Source: Brugia malayi
Taxonomy: Eukaryota; Nematoda; Chromadorea; Rhabditida; Onchocercidae
Assembly: GCF_000002995.4 (NCBI RefSeq)
Contig: NW_025062477.1
Coordinates: forward strand, 12,568,696 to 12,632,695
Direction: 5' to 3'
Length of the DNA: 64,000 bases
Shown here piece after piece: positions 45,095 through 59,367 of this stretch. Numbering within the stretch: the stretch's first letter is position 1; each line of letters opens with the position of its first letter. The notes beneath the pieces are model-generated. The model was not told the origin of the DNA and ran no database searches. It was given only the letters and a program-made list of their open reading frames with translations. Position numbers and translations under genes: made by a program.

Positions 45095-48000
45095 GTTAGC
45101 TTCTTTCTTTTTTTTTTTTTTTTTTTCATCTAACGATATTATTATTACTATGATTATGGTATATTTACCTGTAATATTTGATTGACTATCATTTTCACCT
45201 GTTTGTTAATCACTTCAATAGATTTAACCAATCCTTCAAAGCCTATTGCATCGTTCCATTCATGCCCTTTCACCTTTCTCTTTCCTTTTTTCTTTCTCTT
45301 TCTTTCTTATTATTTCTTTTTTTTTTTTCTGCAAGAATGAACACAAGTAATGTTTAGAAAAAGCAAAAAGGGAATTTTAGAGTTTATTTTTTTGTTTTTG
45401 GCAGAAAAAAAAAATTACTTTAAGATTTTTCGTCCTGAAATTTACATTTAAAGTTTATAAAAATTTCTTCTATTAAATCACTTATTTCACATACAGTATT
45501 TTTTTTTTTTTGTCATCAGATGATGCTTATGTTAGTATTATTTCAATGCTTTCAATACAGTACATGTTGTATTTTTATTTTTTATTTTTTGATTCGAATA
45601 AATTTTTTTTTCTTTCATCTTCGAGAAGATGCGTACATTTTAAATTCAACTAATCATTAGCAACTGAACAACACTATTCTTGTAAGAACTAAAGTTTTAA
45701 AGTTAAAATTGTTAAAATTTAAGTTTCTGATCTTTCATATTATTACGTTTTTAATTTTCTTCATTTTTCTACAATTTTTTTTTTCTTTTCTTCTTTTTAT
45801 TAATTTGTTTCTTTTTGATTAGAGACATTTTTCATTCAATTATTTTATTTATGCATTTATTTTACGTTACTTACGTCAAAAAAAAAAAACTAATTCTTTT
45901 TTTGCAAATTTTCATTTATTTTTGATATTCTTTTTGATTACTGTAACTTGAAATTCCTTTCTTATTTTTCTCACAATTTTTAATCATTATCTTTATTACT
46001 CGCATCATTTGTATATTTCCTTTTTAATCCTTTCAACATTAACCTATACTTTATGATATTGAAAATTTATTATTACCATTAAAGCATTAAATTTAATGTC
46101 TACCTAAAATATCTCATTAATTTTCCAATATTTAATTGCACATGCAAGATAGGGAAAAAAAAATTAGAATTGAAATTCGATATTTTAATTCGATATCTTA
46201 TTTAACCAATAATTAATTTGATAAATTCATAGTACACATATACTTTCTTTTCGCTATTTACATACAAAATAAGCGAAGAAAAAAGTTCAAATTAAAGTAG
46301 CAATTTAAAACTTGCTCATTTTTTTTTTTTTTTTTTTTTACATAAATGAATGAATCTAATTTTAATTTCTTTCCTTTTTTTTTCCTGATATAAATTTAAT
46401 AAGTACATTGATACTTCCTTTTCGCAATTTGTTTATTCATGAAAATTTATAATTGACCTTTCCTACTTTTTCATCTTTTTTTTTTTCTTCTCTTTTATTT
46501 CTCATTTTTTCTTTCTTTTTTGTTCATCTTCAAAAATAATCTTTGTGACGTTTGAACATTTGCATAAATCTCATTACTGTTATTCCCAAATGAATTTCAC
46601 ATCGTCTTTATTTTAAATAATCCTCGCATGCACTATTGTTCATTTCATTTCAACATATTCGTTTTCAATCCCATAATTAGAATCCATTGATAGATTATCA
46701 TGATGATTGAATATTTTTAGTTTTATTTACCAAATAATAGGGAAAATGACTTTTCTTTTAATTTTTTAAAAAAAAAATTTTATAAAAATAAATTTAAAAA
46801 ATTGTTAATAATTTTAACACAACAATTATTCATATGAACACATTTCAATTATGATAGTATAATTTATTAAATTATTCAAAAAAGGAAAAAAAAATTGTTT
46901 AAATAATTTTTACTCTATGAAATATTATAAATAATTTTCTTTTTTTTTTTTTTTGAAGTAATGTATAGTTTCGGGATTGATTAAAAACTGGATGAAATTA
47001 TAAAGTTTTACGATAAAAAATTTTCGTGAATTATCTTGGAAAATTTAGAAAAAAGAAAAAAGTGTGTCAGGTGTTATTTTAAAAGTTTTGCAATTTTTCA
47101 TAGAAAAAAAAAAAAAAAACTTTTTAACTGTCAGAGTAGTTGATAGAAGGAACGCAAATAATATAGAAAATTAAAAAAAAAAGAGAGGGAGAGAACCATT
47201 CAGCTAAGTTTGAACATTGTAGTGAATTTGAAATGATTATTTTTTGAGATAAGCGATTTAAACTGTCTACAAACTGGCCATTTTTAATTTCTCTGTAGAG
47301 AGAGAAAGAAGAAGAGGGAGAGAGAGAGGGAGGCAGGAGGATGAGGAAGTGATAAAAAAAAAAAGCAGATTTATTTAGCTGATAAAATGGCACTTTTTTT
47401 TTCTTCTCATTAACTTAGATGGAAATACAAATTTTTATTTAATAATTTCAAAAAAATTTTTTTAACGTTTACTTTTATATAATACTTTTGTTGAATTAAA
47501 AAATTATGATAGCAATAAAATACATAATTCCATCACATATAATTCGATGTATTATAGCAATTGTTTCTATTTTTTTATGAATGAGCAAACATTACCATCT
47601 AATTTTGTAATCAATTATTTCAAAAAAAAAAAAAAAGTTAATGAAAATTATATTTAAAAATTTATCATCATTAGCATATATATGCATGTCCAGTTATAAA
47701 TATGTATATATGTTTACATAAATAAAATAATTTTGGTTATTTCTATAGTAATTTGTTAAAATTAAATGAAGTAGATGGAGAATAAATGTATTTGCTTTTT
47801 TTTTTTTTTTTTTTTTTTTTCTAACACAACATTTAAATTTATCATTATCTGTATCGAAATTTTGCAAATAAAATTAATGATGATGTTTTCGCACATTTTC
47901 AAGTCCATCGAGTTGTTATTTTCTTTCTGGGTGGTAAAAGAATGATGGAAAAAAAGAAAAAAAAAAAACAGAAGAACGAGAAATGATAAGTAAATTTGGA

Positions 48001-49386
48001 TGAATAATGAACGAAAGCAAACATGCGCTAAAAATCATTGTAAACTAAACTAAACCAAAAAATGAAATTGAAAAAGAAAAAAAAAAAAACAAAAATGAGA
48101 AAATAAAACAACTGCTGTTGCTAATATTTTCTTTCATCTAATCACTATTAGATTTTATTAGGCACAAATAAACTGATCACTTAATCATTGAAATGATAAA
48201 ATTCAAATAGACTATAAATTAATTATTTATTTGTTTCATCAGAATATGTTTGGGAATGTCTTATTTTAAAAAATATACAAATTAGTATTTAGCATTTCAG
48301 ATAATTTATAAAATTAAATTTAGTCATTTCTGTTCAAAATAAACTTATAATAATTATTTACCTGTCATATTTTTTATTTTTTTAAAGGGGCATATAGTTC
48401 TGTTTTTATCATTTTTCTGTTATATCATAATTTTATTACTTTTATTTCTCAATAATTTAATTAATTCATTTATTTGTAGCTTATTTTTTTCCCTCATTTA
48501 ATTTTTTTCACCAATTATTTTACTATTTCGAAAAAGAAGTTCACAAAAAAAAGCAAATCAAAATTATATTTTCCTAAAATTGTTTATTATTGCCGTCGTT
48601 AATTTTATTTTTTAAATAAATTAAAAGAATAATTTAGTATATTTGTTTTTTTTTTTTATTTCTTCTTTTTATCATTTTTTTTTTTCATTATTCTTTCTTT
48701 TTCACTTTTTTTTTACCCCTTTTTCCTTCTCTTGAAAGTGTTAAAGTGTTAATTGAAAATGTAACTGAAAATGGCATATCGGAAAACATATATAATGAGC
48801 TTTATAAAGGTGGTAGTGGTGGTGATGGTATAGTTAATCAATTTTGAGACGATGAATAATGATATAGTTAGTATATTGATGTAGAAAATGTATAAATGAT
48901 AATTACTACTATGAAGAGAAGAATGAACGGTCGGCATTAATCAAATAGATAAAAGGAATAAAATATGGTATGATTTAAATGGATGTGATAGAATGAAAAT
49001 GAATCAATGCATATTAACATTTATAAAGCATGAATTTTAATGTATTGATTAAATTTAATTTAAAATTTTAATAAATAAATTGTTATTTATTATTATTATT
49101 ATTGTCATTGTTACAATTACAATTATTTATTATAGCAATACTTATTTGAATGCATTGATAATTATAGCTCATTAACTAGCCAATCAATATTTTGATTATT
49201 TAATAAACAAATTAAATCAATTATTTTAAAAAGAAAAAAAATTCTAGAGAGAACAAAAAAGAACAGTTTCAAATTGAAGTTTATATATATATGTATGTGT
49301 GCGTATGTGTAATTTCTAAAACTCTTCCTATTAAAAGCCATTATCAAATATTGTATTTTAATAAGGGAAGGAAATATTTCAACATA

Positions 49387-49644
49387 GATGATGATGAACT
49401 AAATTACATCCAATGGACGATGTTATAACATCATTATCATCATCGTCATGGTCATCAATATTACCATTACTACTATTACTAACTATTATCATCATCAACA
49501 TCACCATTACTACTAGATGATGATGAACTAAATTACATCCAATGGACGATGTTATAACATCATTATCATCATCGTCATGGTCATCAATATTACCATTACT
49601 ACTATTACTAACTATTATCATCATCAACATCACCATTACTACTA
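49387..49644. repeat. Perfect 129-bp tandem duplication
   Basis: Bases 49387-49515 are repeated identically at 49516-49644. The unit starts GATGATGATGAACTAAATTA and ends in an ATTACTA array. The period is a multiple of three, so the antisense open frame duplicates a 43-codon block, but that block is only repeat-encoded Asp/Met/Val. It is either a very recent duplication or an assembly artefact. Confidence 0.9.
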
Positions 49645-49815
49645 TTACTACCACTATCATCATTAATTATTGTTATCCTTATCATCATTCATCACTATCA
49701 TTATTATCATTATCATTGTTAGCAGTATCACTGTCATAATTACCATTATGAACACCATCTTAATCATTATCACTATTATTATCATATCATTGTCATCATT
49801 ACCATTATCTATGCA
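49645..49815. repeat. Degenerate ATC/TCATTA array
   Basis: Continuation of the trinucleotide-rich array beyond the 129-bp duplication: ATCATT, ATTACC and ATCACT units in no fixed order. The long open frames on both strands here are products of the repeat. Confidence 0.75.
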
Positions 49816-50856
49816 AAAGTGGCATGATATTGTCATAATACAATTTTCCATTAAATGATGAATGGATAAATAAGGACACAATTTTAAATGTGACACATAA
49901 CAACTTGACACATTATTGATGAACTCTTATTTTTCATCGAATAAATTCAAAGCACATAGTAAGTTTGAAGTTTAAGATGGAATTAATTAATAATTGATAA
50001 TTCGAGGGAATTTAAATGACATAATGGATTTTATGATGGATGCATTTGTGAAATAATTCAAATGATCTCATAATTTTTTGAAAAATTTTTGTGATTGAAT
50101 AATAGCAATTTGAATGAAATGAAATGTAATGAAAAGACAAATAATGCTATTGGATGAAAAAAAAAAATCAAAAAATGAATAAAAATGAAATCTATTTTTG
50201 CCTTTTTTCTCTTTCTCTCTTCCTTTTCCTTTTTATAGAAAGTAATAAAATTTGAAGTAAAAAAAAAAATTTAATAATAATTCTATTTCTTAAAATAATA
50301 TACTTTTAACTTTTGTTTATTAGTACTTTCTCATCCTTTTCTAAATAAAATAGTAATGTTAATCTTTTTATAAGATAAAATTATAAAATTTTTATAAGAT
50401 AAAACTATAAAAGAAAAATGCCTTTTTTGTTGAAATTATTTGACGAATGTGAGAAAGTAGTGATGATAATTTTGTAGATAAAATATTCACATCAAAGCTC
50501 TAATTAATCAAACTATTAAATGCGGCACAATTATTCTTGTAATCATTTATAACTTTGTTTTATAAATTTTTTTATAATTTTATCATATAAAAAAAAATTA
50601 CTGTCATTGACATGATTGTCATTATTATTATTATCGACATTATCACTTTTATTAATAATAGAAAACGAATTATTGATAAGAGAATAATTTAAATAATAAA
50701 TAAAGAATAATTTACAAAAAAGATCGATATTTAGGAAAATGTAATAGATGAATGACTGAATGAATAATTGAAATGACACTTTAAGTGATTAAACTATTTT
50801 GCTATTTTTTTTCCATTTTTTTAAGCTAATTGTAATCCTCCCATTTTAACTTTTTC

Positions 50857-50862
50857 CCTCTT

Positions 50863-50896
<34 letters not shown>

Positions 50897-50901
50897 TCTA
50901 T
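50857..50901. repeat. CT microsatellite
   Basis: (CT)n with TATCTCTC interruptions. Confidence 0.8.
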
Positions 50902-51196
50902 TACTCTTCTTAATTATTTCTCAAACTTATATCTTGTTATTTATCTAAAATGATCTTTCTTATTATTTTCAAATGTTTAGTATTATTGTAGATTAAATTT
51001 TAAATAAAAAATATAAAACATTAAATATTTCTTTTGAAATTATTTTGAAAACAATTTCAAAAAAAATATAAAATTATCAGTCTATCATTACAAATAAAAC
51101 TTTCTTATCGTTTTTACTATTTCAGTGATATTTATTATATGATTTATTATAAATGATATATAAATAAGATGAACTAAATGATTTCAAAGGTTTTTC

Positions 51197-51270
51197 GATA
51201 GAAAGAGAAAGGAAGAGAGAACAGAATGCAAAAGGAAAGAGACAGAAAGAGGGAGAGAGAGAGAGAAAGA
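51197..51270. repeat. GA-rich repeat
   Basis: AGAGAAAGGAAGAGAGA and GACAGAAAGAGGGAGAGA blocks. Confidence 0.65.
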
Positions 51271-54200
51271 ATGGAAAGTAAATCGAATGTTACAGTATGC
51301 TATCTATTTGTAAATATTGATTTTATTCTTTTATTTTTTTTATACGGTAATTTGTCAATGCACAAAATTCTTCACATTTAATAGCGTTATAACAGATGAT
51401 AAATTCATTTTTAGCTGTTTAAATGCATTGTTTTTTATGATTTTTTTTTAATATAACAATTTTGAAAACATATAAACAGGAAAGCTTATTCCGTTTAATC
51501 TTTTATTTATTTTGTTTTTGTTTTCTTTTTTGCTATTTTAAAATATATTGTAATAATTAATAATGATGGACAAAAAAAGAAGAATAACACTGAAGTGAAG
51601 AAAGAAATAATAGTTTTACTAATTTTTCTCTTTAATTAAAGACGACGATTAATAAATTATTATTATCAACAAAATAATAAACAATGATAATGGCAGAATA
51701 AAACAAAAAAAAAAAAAAAAAAGCAAATAAATAAATGAAAAAGGCATAAGCAAAAAAAAAAAAAAAAAAATGAAAAAGAAGTGGACAACAACGCATTAAA
51801 TTAAATGTTGCGCATATATACTAATTCATTCATTCATTCATTTTTCTTTTTTCAATACTTAATCATATAGTGGACAGAAGAAAAAAAGAATTAAAAAAAA
51901 GAAATGAATTAAAAATGAAAGAATTTTTTCTCTTCATCATTGGTGGTCTAAAATGTTCTATCTTCAATTCTTTTTCCTCTTTTTTTCATTTTTTTTTTTT
52001 TTTTTTTTTTTTTTGTTTAATTATTTCTTTTTATGCTCACTACATTACTCGTTGATAATGATAATAGATGATAAAAATAATAAAAATTAGTATTAGAAAT
52101 AATGAAAAAAAAAAAGATAAAAAATTAATAATGATAATAGAAATAGAAAGCTCATTAAAAATGAATTCCATTTGTGCCAATCAACAAACATTCATTTTAT
52201 CAATTATCTATGTTTGCTATTATTTTGTTTTCGTTGCATTTTTTTTTTTTTTTTAACAATTTAATTTGATTAAAATGGAAATCTATAAATTAAGATTTAT
52301 CTTTCCATACATACATAGCAATAATACTTCATTTTTGATTATAATTGCTATTGTTTTCTCAGAAAAAAATGAATAAATGAACAAGTGAAGATTACTTAAA
52401 GCATAAAATTTTTTCCTAAAATAGTGGTTAAGACGAGAAACTGATTGGATTAACCAACCAAAGTCTAAATTTTAAACCACCAAAAATTAAACAAAATTGC
52501 TTGTGAAACAGGTAACAAAAAAAAAAAAAAAAAAGCTGTGGGAAATCAAAATATTGAAAGAAAAATTACTTAAATGACAATAATATAAAAATTAAAATTT
52601 GCCTGAAATACTTCTAATGCTTGCAGTATGTAAGAAACTCTAATTATTTAAATTGCAAGGAAAAAAGCAAAAAACGAATAAATAATTTTAGCAGAGAAAA
52701 AATGAATCCATAGACAAAAGAAAAGCAATTAATTATTGAAATTTATTAATCTAAAATTGAGTTCAAATTACTTGAAAAAATTTAAATTTGTTATATATTC
52801 ATCAAATGAAATCCAAAAAAATAAGTGATAAAATTGACAGTATTTATTAATTGCTATTATTACAATTTAAATTGTTAGTTATGAATATTTAATTACAATA
52901 TAACAAACTTTTTTTATCAATTGCCTCATTCATCTAATATTTTCATTTTTAATTTATTGTTTTTCTTTTTCTCCATTTTCTCTTTCTTTCTTCCTGTCTC
53001 TCTCTCCCTTTCTATTCCGTTTTCCACAGCTTATAAGAAATGAAGGAATGGATATATTTAAAATTAATTTATTGATTTAATAATTGACAAAATAATAATG
53101 TGTCTATAATGTTTGTGTATAATGTGAAAATGAGAAACAATTTTATAGCATCGTTGTAATTTTCATAAGTAATGTAAACAAAGCGGAGTGGGAATTGTCA
53201 CCATATGGTTGTTGACACTTAGTGATAGTAGTAGTAGTAGTAGTAAGAAGTTAAGCTAGACAAATGCGCCATAATAGACATTTTTAGGCTAATATCATTA
53301 CTGTTACTATTATTATAATTATTATCGTTATCATTATAAATAATATAATTATCATTATTGTCATTAATATTCAATGTCATTTGCAATTATCATTTATTTG
53401 AAAATGAAGATCGGGAAAATATATTAAACGATATGCTGTCAACACTTGTTCCTGGGAAAATATTGCCAAATATGATTGTTATTCTTATTTTAATGACAAT
53501 TTAGGGCACAGAAAAGGGTAAAAGTAAAAATTTTCAAAAAAGAAAAAAATCAAGAATATATTTCTAGGATAATTTCCGGATAATTAAATTAAACAATTGA
53601 TAAATTTTGAGATAAATGGTAGAATGAAATTTTTCAAAAAAAGAAAGATAAGAATATATTAACGGATAATAAAATTAAATAATTTCAAAAATTACCAAAA
53701 CCTTTTTTTCTCTTTTATGGGTAATAAAAATAGGAAAAAAAGTGTGCTAATCAAACGATCATTTAAATATAAATATATACAATATTTATTATAAATGTAC
53801 ACACAGCATATGCATATAATAGTAATTTCAGGTAAGTAAGAGTAATAGTTATACTTTTCAATTATTGGGTATATATTTTACAAATTATTGGGCAAATATT
53901 TTTACATCATATAATACAAAATATTTGATAAATTTTTTTAAAATTTAGTTGCATAAATTAAACTTGGTCTAAAAATTTTTTATTTCAATAAAGCAATTTT
54001 TGAGTGATACATACATTTTATAGTATGTATTTTTTATTTTTATGACATTTTTTTTTTTCTTTGGAAAATTAATAATCTTCCAGTGCTCATAGAATTTTTG
54101 GACCACACAATATATTTAAATTTAAATCTCAAAAATTTATTTTAGCATCTCAAATCTGAATAAAATGGTTAAATAATGTTAATTTTATTAACTTGAAAAA

Positions 54201-55474
54201 AAAATATATTTTTCCTTAGTGAAAGAAAATAAAGCGAATAAAAACGATGTGTAATTAACAAAAATGAAAATTAAGAAATTCATATCCTTTAATTATTCAA
54301 TTTTTCATTTTTATTTTTAAATTATCGGGTTTGATTCAAATGTTTTCAACTTTTTCTGCAAAAAAAAAAATATTTTCATACTTTTTTTCAATTTTTATAT
54401 TTATATTTGCATATTTATTCTTCTGATTCTATTCAACTATGTTTTATTAATATTTTGTAAGAAACAAATAAATAATTATAATATTTTTGAAACTAAAAAA
54501 CTAAAAAATATCAAATAAAAACGAATCACATTTAAAAAATTTCTTTCCCAAATTTTTTATTTCATTTTATTGTTCTATTAACTTTCATACATTTATTAAC
54601 AAAAATAATAAAAAATAGTTTGAATGTTAAAATTATTTTCATTTCGTTGATTTAATTTTAATTTTCATTTGTTAATATTTTATTTTCATTTCAATTCTTT
54701 TTTTATTAATTCCAACAAAAAAAAAAAAACAAAGACGAAAAGCGAATGAATAGAAAAAAGAAAAATGCATTGAAAAAAAATTATATTAAATAATTGTCAT
54801 TTGTAATTTTATCAAACATAAATTTAATTAATAACATGAAATGAAGTACTTAACGATTTAATTTATAGAAAAAAAAAAATTTGTTTTCTCTCATTCATTT
54901 CAATCTTATCTAATTATTTTATCAAATAGTTCTCGAAATTTACCGGTAAATGAAGGAAAAAAAGAATTGATCAAATAATGATAGTAGTTAAAATTAGTAG
55001 TATTACTGCTAATATAATTTCAGTCAATTATATTACTAACAATTAATTAATCAATGTCAATGAAATGACACATTAAATGTCATTGAAATTTAGTAAATTA
55101 ATTCTTTTTTTCTTACTTTTTTATTTTTTCACTTTTTTTTTTTTTTTTTTTTTTTGCTTTGTGATTGATAATACATATATTTATCAAATCATTCATTCGT
55201 CGTTCACCTTCTTTTTTTTTTCAAACCAATTGTAAATTAATATTTTAAATCCTATCACTATATCATCAACAGTATGACTTATTCCCTTTTTCCCTTCTTT
55301 CTTCTTGTTTCAAAGATTTGTTAAAATTGATAAGAATTGTGTTGTCACCTAATTTTGATACTTTGATGCCTATATGTGACAACTTTTTTTTTTGCCTTCT
55401 ATTATAATCATACATTAATTGCGTTAATGATCAAGATAAGATATGCATTGATGGCTTTCTTTCTACTTTTTTTT

Positions 55475-55508
55475 TCTCTCTCTCTCTCCCTCTCTCTCTC
55501 TCTCTCTA
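55475..55508. repeat. CT microsatellite
   Basis: (CT)n with CCCT interruption. Confidence 0.75.
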
Positions 55509-57185
55509 TTTCTTCTTTTTGTGAAATTATTGATGAGTAATTATAATACAAAAAGTATTTATACTTAAAACTTGTTTCGTTCTTTTTTGTTGTTTAAACA
55601 AATTATTTCATTTATTTTATAATAAAAGAAATTGAAAAGGAAAAAAAAAGAAATAATTGATAAATATTTTTAATTGATTTTAAATTTTAAATAAGAAAAT
55701 AACTATTGCATTTATTTTTTTTTTTACAAAAGTTAGATTTAATGAAGAGAAAAATTATGAAAAAAAAAAATTATTCCTTTGTTAAATATACAACAAAAAA
55801 TTATTTTTCTGTATAAAAAGATTTTCTCTTATTATCTCATATATTAATGGAAGAAAAAAAATAAATGAACAATAATAATTTAATAAAATAAGATAAAATT
55901 AGATTATTTATTCAAATATTTTTGAAATATATATATATAATAAAACAAATACTATCTACTGCCATTTATTCCTTCAATAGTACTTTTTTTAATTGCATAT
56001 CAAAAATGATAATGCATATCAAAAATGATAATGTGTGATAAAATGATATAAAGTTTGCGATAAAATTTGTTTGATAAAGATATGATTTTAAAAAAAAAAG
56101 GAAAAATTAATCGAAATAAGACAAGAATGCTATAATTAATGTGCTAATATGTTAAAATAATTAATTTAAGTATTACAAGTAGTAAATATTAATTGAAATA
56201 AAAATTTTTGCAAAATTTCTCTCAATGATATATACAAATATGTATTAGATGAAAGATATTTGATATGATATGATATGATATGATTAGAATAACTAGCACA
56301 TATGTTCACCTATCAATCATATTCACAACTCTACTGGCTTCCCTAGACGGTAACTTTCAATTGTTACAACAATAATTTAACAAAAACTCAATTCTGTCAC
56401 CATATCTGTCACCATCAATAAAATAAAATATTAGTGAGCAGTATCATTATTAACACAAATATCATCATCATCATCATCATTATCATTAACAATAATCTGC
56501 CAATTGATAATAAATAATATTTTCAAATTGAATGATAAAGCCAAATTATACTGAAGCTATGAACAGTTGTTATATATTATGTATGGATTTTTGATTGATT
56601 GATTAATTTGAAAATATTATTGATGTGATAAATTTTAGGGAGAATTTTACATTTTTACATACATTTATCATTTTTAATCAATGAAATTAATCATAAACAA
56701 AAAATTTTAGTAATAATTTAAATTTTAGAAAAAAAAAAAAAAGGAAATGATTAATCATAATTTTATACTTTAACATTTTTAAATGCGTAAAATTTTCTAC
56801 TCCTTTTTTTTGCGCAAAAAAAATTTTTTTTTTTAGTAATATTTTATTATTTGTAAAAATTTTCATTAATATTATGCTAATTAGAATTAACTTTTTTACT
56901 TTAATTTAAATAAAAAAAATATGAAATATGTGACAAATTATATTTGATTTAAAGAAAAAAAGAAAAATATTGAATAATTTAATGCTATGTAAGAATTAAG
57001 CAATCAGAATGATTCATCAAATTTGTAATAAAAGAAGCAAAAATTGATAGAACAATGAAATTTCTTTCTTTCTTTTTTTTTTTTTTTTTTTTGATTTTTA
57101 TTTATTTATTTTTTTTTCACACATTTTGCATTTGATTAACCATTTTAATCAAAAAAGATTATCATCATTTTGTCGCTTGCTTCTT

Positions 57186-57292
57186 TTATTTAAATACGCT
57201 AACATTTATAGTTTTAATCTGTTTTAAATGGAAACGCGACAATCCGGAAGAGTTAGAGAGGAGTGGACAAGATGGTTTCGTTTTAATGTTAG
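57186..57292 (-). CDS. Candidate last exon (minus strand), unknown
   Basis: Acceptor TTATCCTTTCTTCTTAG has an excellent pyrimidine tract. With a two-base lead the frame reads NIKTKPSCPLLSNSSGLSRF, HLKQIKTINVSVFK and TAA, with AATAAA overlapping the stop. The segment is GC-richer than its flanks. A phase-0 frame (LTLKRNHLVHSSLTLPDCRV) and a plus-strand frame (METRQSGRVREEWTRWFRFN) are also open, so frame and strand are not secure. Confidence 0.25.
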
Positions 57293-58229
57293 CTAAGAAG
57301 AAAGGATAAAAGAATATTAAATTTGCATATAAATTACTATCATTTAACCAGTATGATTGCATTTTAGGATAACAAAAATTGGATAAATTTTAAAAGCGAA
57401 AAGTCACATTGCAATTTGATTTGTCACATTCAGTTATCATCAAAAGATTAACAGACAAATTTGCATATTTAAATTTCTACGATTTTGCTAAAATGCAATT
57501 TAGAAAAAAAAAAAGAGGAAAAATGAAAGAAAGAAAGAATATGTATTTTGTTAAGCTTAACCAATAACTTTCTTTATGATACCAGATGCGCATCATTGTT
57601 AGCTTTTATCAAAAATAAATTCAAATAATTTATTAGGGATAGTATTATAGAGGGATAGTAATCAGTTATTTTTTCAACCTCAAAATTAAATTTTAGAAAA
57701 CGACAAAATTTAAATTATTAAAAAAAAAAAAACGGTTTTTTCTGAAAATAATTAAATAAAATTTTGATTTCATTACTTCTACAACTATCAATTTGTTCCA
57801 CATTTCATTTTTGTCTTCTAACTTTTTTTTTTTAAAATAATAAAAAAGAAGATTATAAAAATTAAATAAATAATTATTCAATTTGTCACATTTTTCAAAA
57901 CATCAATAAGTGAAAAAATAAAAATGAAATAAATTCAGTAATAAAGAAAAAAAAAAATGCAATGCGAAAAATTTTTTGATCACTTTCTTATAATATGATA
58001 AATTTATTCCTGAATTTTTCATTGAATGACTAACTTATCATTTCCTTATCAAATTTTTGCATCTTTTTTAAATGGAAAAAAAAAACCAACAACTATAATT
58101 TTAGAATTTTTTAAATTTAAAATTTATACAACAATAAATTATGCCAACAATGAAGCATAAGATGCGTTCCTAAAACCTGTTTTCAACTCTTTCTCCTGTC
58201 GTCTTTTTTAATTATTCATTTCATTTCAG

Positions 58230-58423
58230 GTGGAGAAATTTCTGGCTGTCATCAATTTCATTTTTCAATATTAATGATTCAAGGACATTACTGTCATTTT
58301 CATTTGATATTACCAAAATTCAATCAAATTAACCAACTCAATCAACCAATCAATCCAACCAAAATCAACCAAATCAGTCAAATTTTAACAACCTTGAAAA
58401 AAATATCACATCAAAAAAAATAA
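58230..58423 (+). CDS. Candidate last exon, alternative A
   Basis: An excellent acceptor (CATTTCATTTCAG) is followed by GT and 63 codons to TAA. The reading starts GEISGCHQFHFSILMIQGHY and continues into an Asn/Gln/Pro-rich stretch (FNQINQLNQPINPTKINQIS). AATAAA overlaps the stop. His and Cys are enriched near the start, but no zinc-binding spacing is recognised. Phase fits the donor at 45094, over a 13-kb intron. The repetitive CAAYCAA pattern at 58320-58375 could also be a simple repeat that happens to be open. Confidence 0.35.
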
Positions 58424-58711
58424 ATTTTTTCTTTTTTTTTTTTTTTGAAACAAACCGAAAAAGAACGATGAAATTTTGTGATATAAAATTAGAAATGAGA
58501 ACAAAAGAATTAAAATGAAAATGGAAAGAAATGAATAATATTGAATTTAATATTGAAAATAATAATGAATAATAAATAATATTGAATTTAAGCATACACA
58601 ATGAAAAAATGTCAACAAAAAAAAAAAAAAAAAATTCACTTGAATTTTGAATTTTATTTTTAGAAAAGGAAGATTTTCCTTTATTTTTTAATTTTTTTTA
58701 ATCGTATTTTT

Positions 58712-58800
58712 TTCTCTCTCTCTCTCTCTCTCTGTTTCTTTTCTTCTCTTTTCCTCTCTTTTTTTATTTTTTTTTTCATTTTTTTCTTTTTTTTTTTTTT
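58712..58800. repeat. CT/T-rich tract
   Basis: (CT)10 followed by T-runs with sparse C. It lies between the two candidate last exons. Confidence 0.7.
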
Positions 58801-59319
58801 TTTTGTTGACATTTTTTTTTATGATGAATAACGAATTGTATTACTTGCAGTTAATTTAATTAAGTGACAGATGCGCACTGATAACAATCCTCTGATAAGA
58901 CTTAATTTCATGAATAATTGCTTTTTTGCAAAAAATGCCAGCTTTGCATTTGATTTTTTTTTAACCAATTAGAAGCAGGTGAAAATTTTAAATTTGAAAA
59001 TTTTTCTATTAATTTATACAATGAATTAATTCAGATATATTATTATTTATTAAAATAAAATTTCTGTTAACTTGCATATATGCAAACAACAATTACTTTT
59101 CTTCTTCTTTTTTTAATATCAAAAAATCAACAAAAAAAAAAAACGCTTTTTCTTTTTTTTTGTTCGATTAATTTTAAATTTGAAATTGTTGATTTTTCGA
59201 TAACAAAATTTACTTTATTATTTCATCACATTATAAAATAATGTATTATGTAGTTAATGAATGTGAAACAAATGATAACATTGACAAATCAATGATGATA
59301 TTATCAAGCGCTCAATTTC

Positions 59320-59323
59320 CTTT

Positions 59324-59363
<40 letters not shown>
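59320..59363. repeat. CT microsatellite
   Basis: Nearly pure (CT)n of about 40 bp. Confidence 0.85.

Positions 59364-59367
<4 letters not shown>

Larger units (their letters stand above)
45360..57180. other. Long gene-poor spacer or intron
   Basis: If the candidate exons at 44.9 and 58.2 kb belong together this is their intron. It contains T-runs, GA/CT microsatellites, the ATC array with the 129-bp duplication at 49.4 kb, and short AT-rich open frames. No exon with both a convincing splice site and non-repeat composition was found. Confidence 0.5.

Noticed and set aside
46640..46760. Minus-strand frame ending MDSNYGIENEYVEMK
   Set aside because: Residues look plausible but there is no pyrimidine-rich acceptor and the length is within chance for this composition.
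49379..49911. Open frames rich in Met/Ile/Val/Asp or Ile/Thr/Ser
   Set aside because: Encoded by the ATC array on both strands; the apparent internal protein repeat is just the 129-bp DNA duplication.
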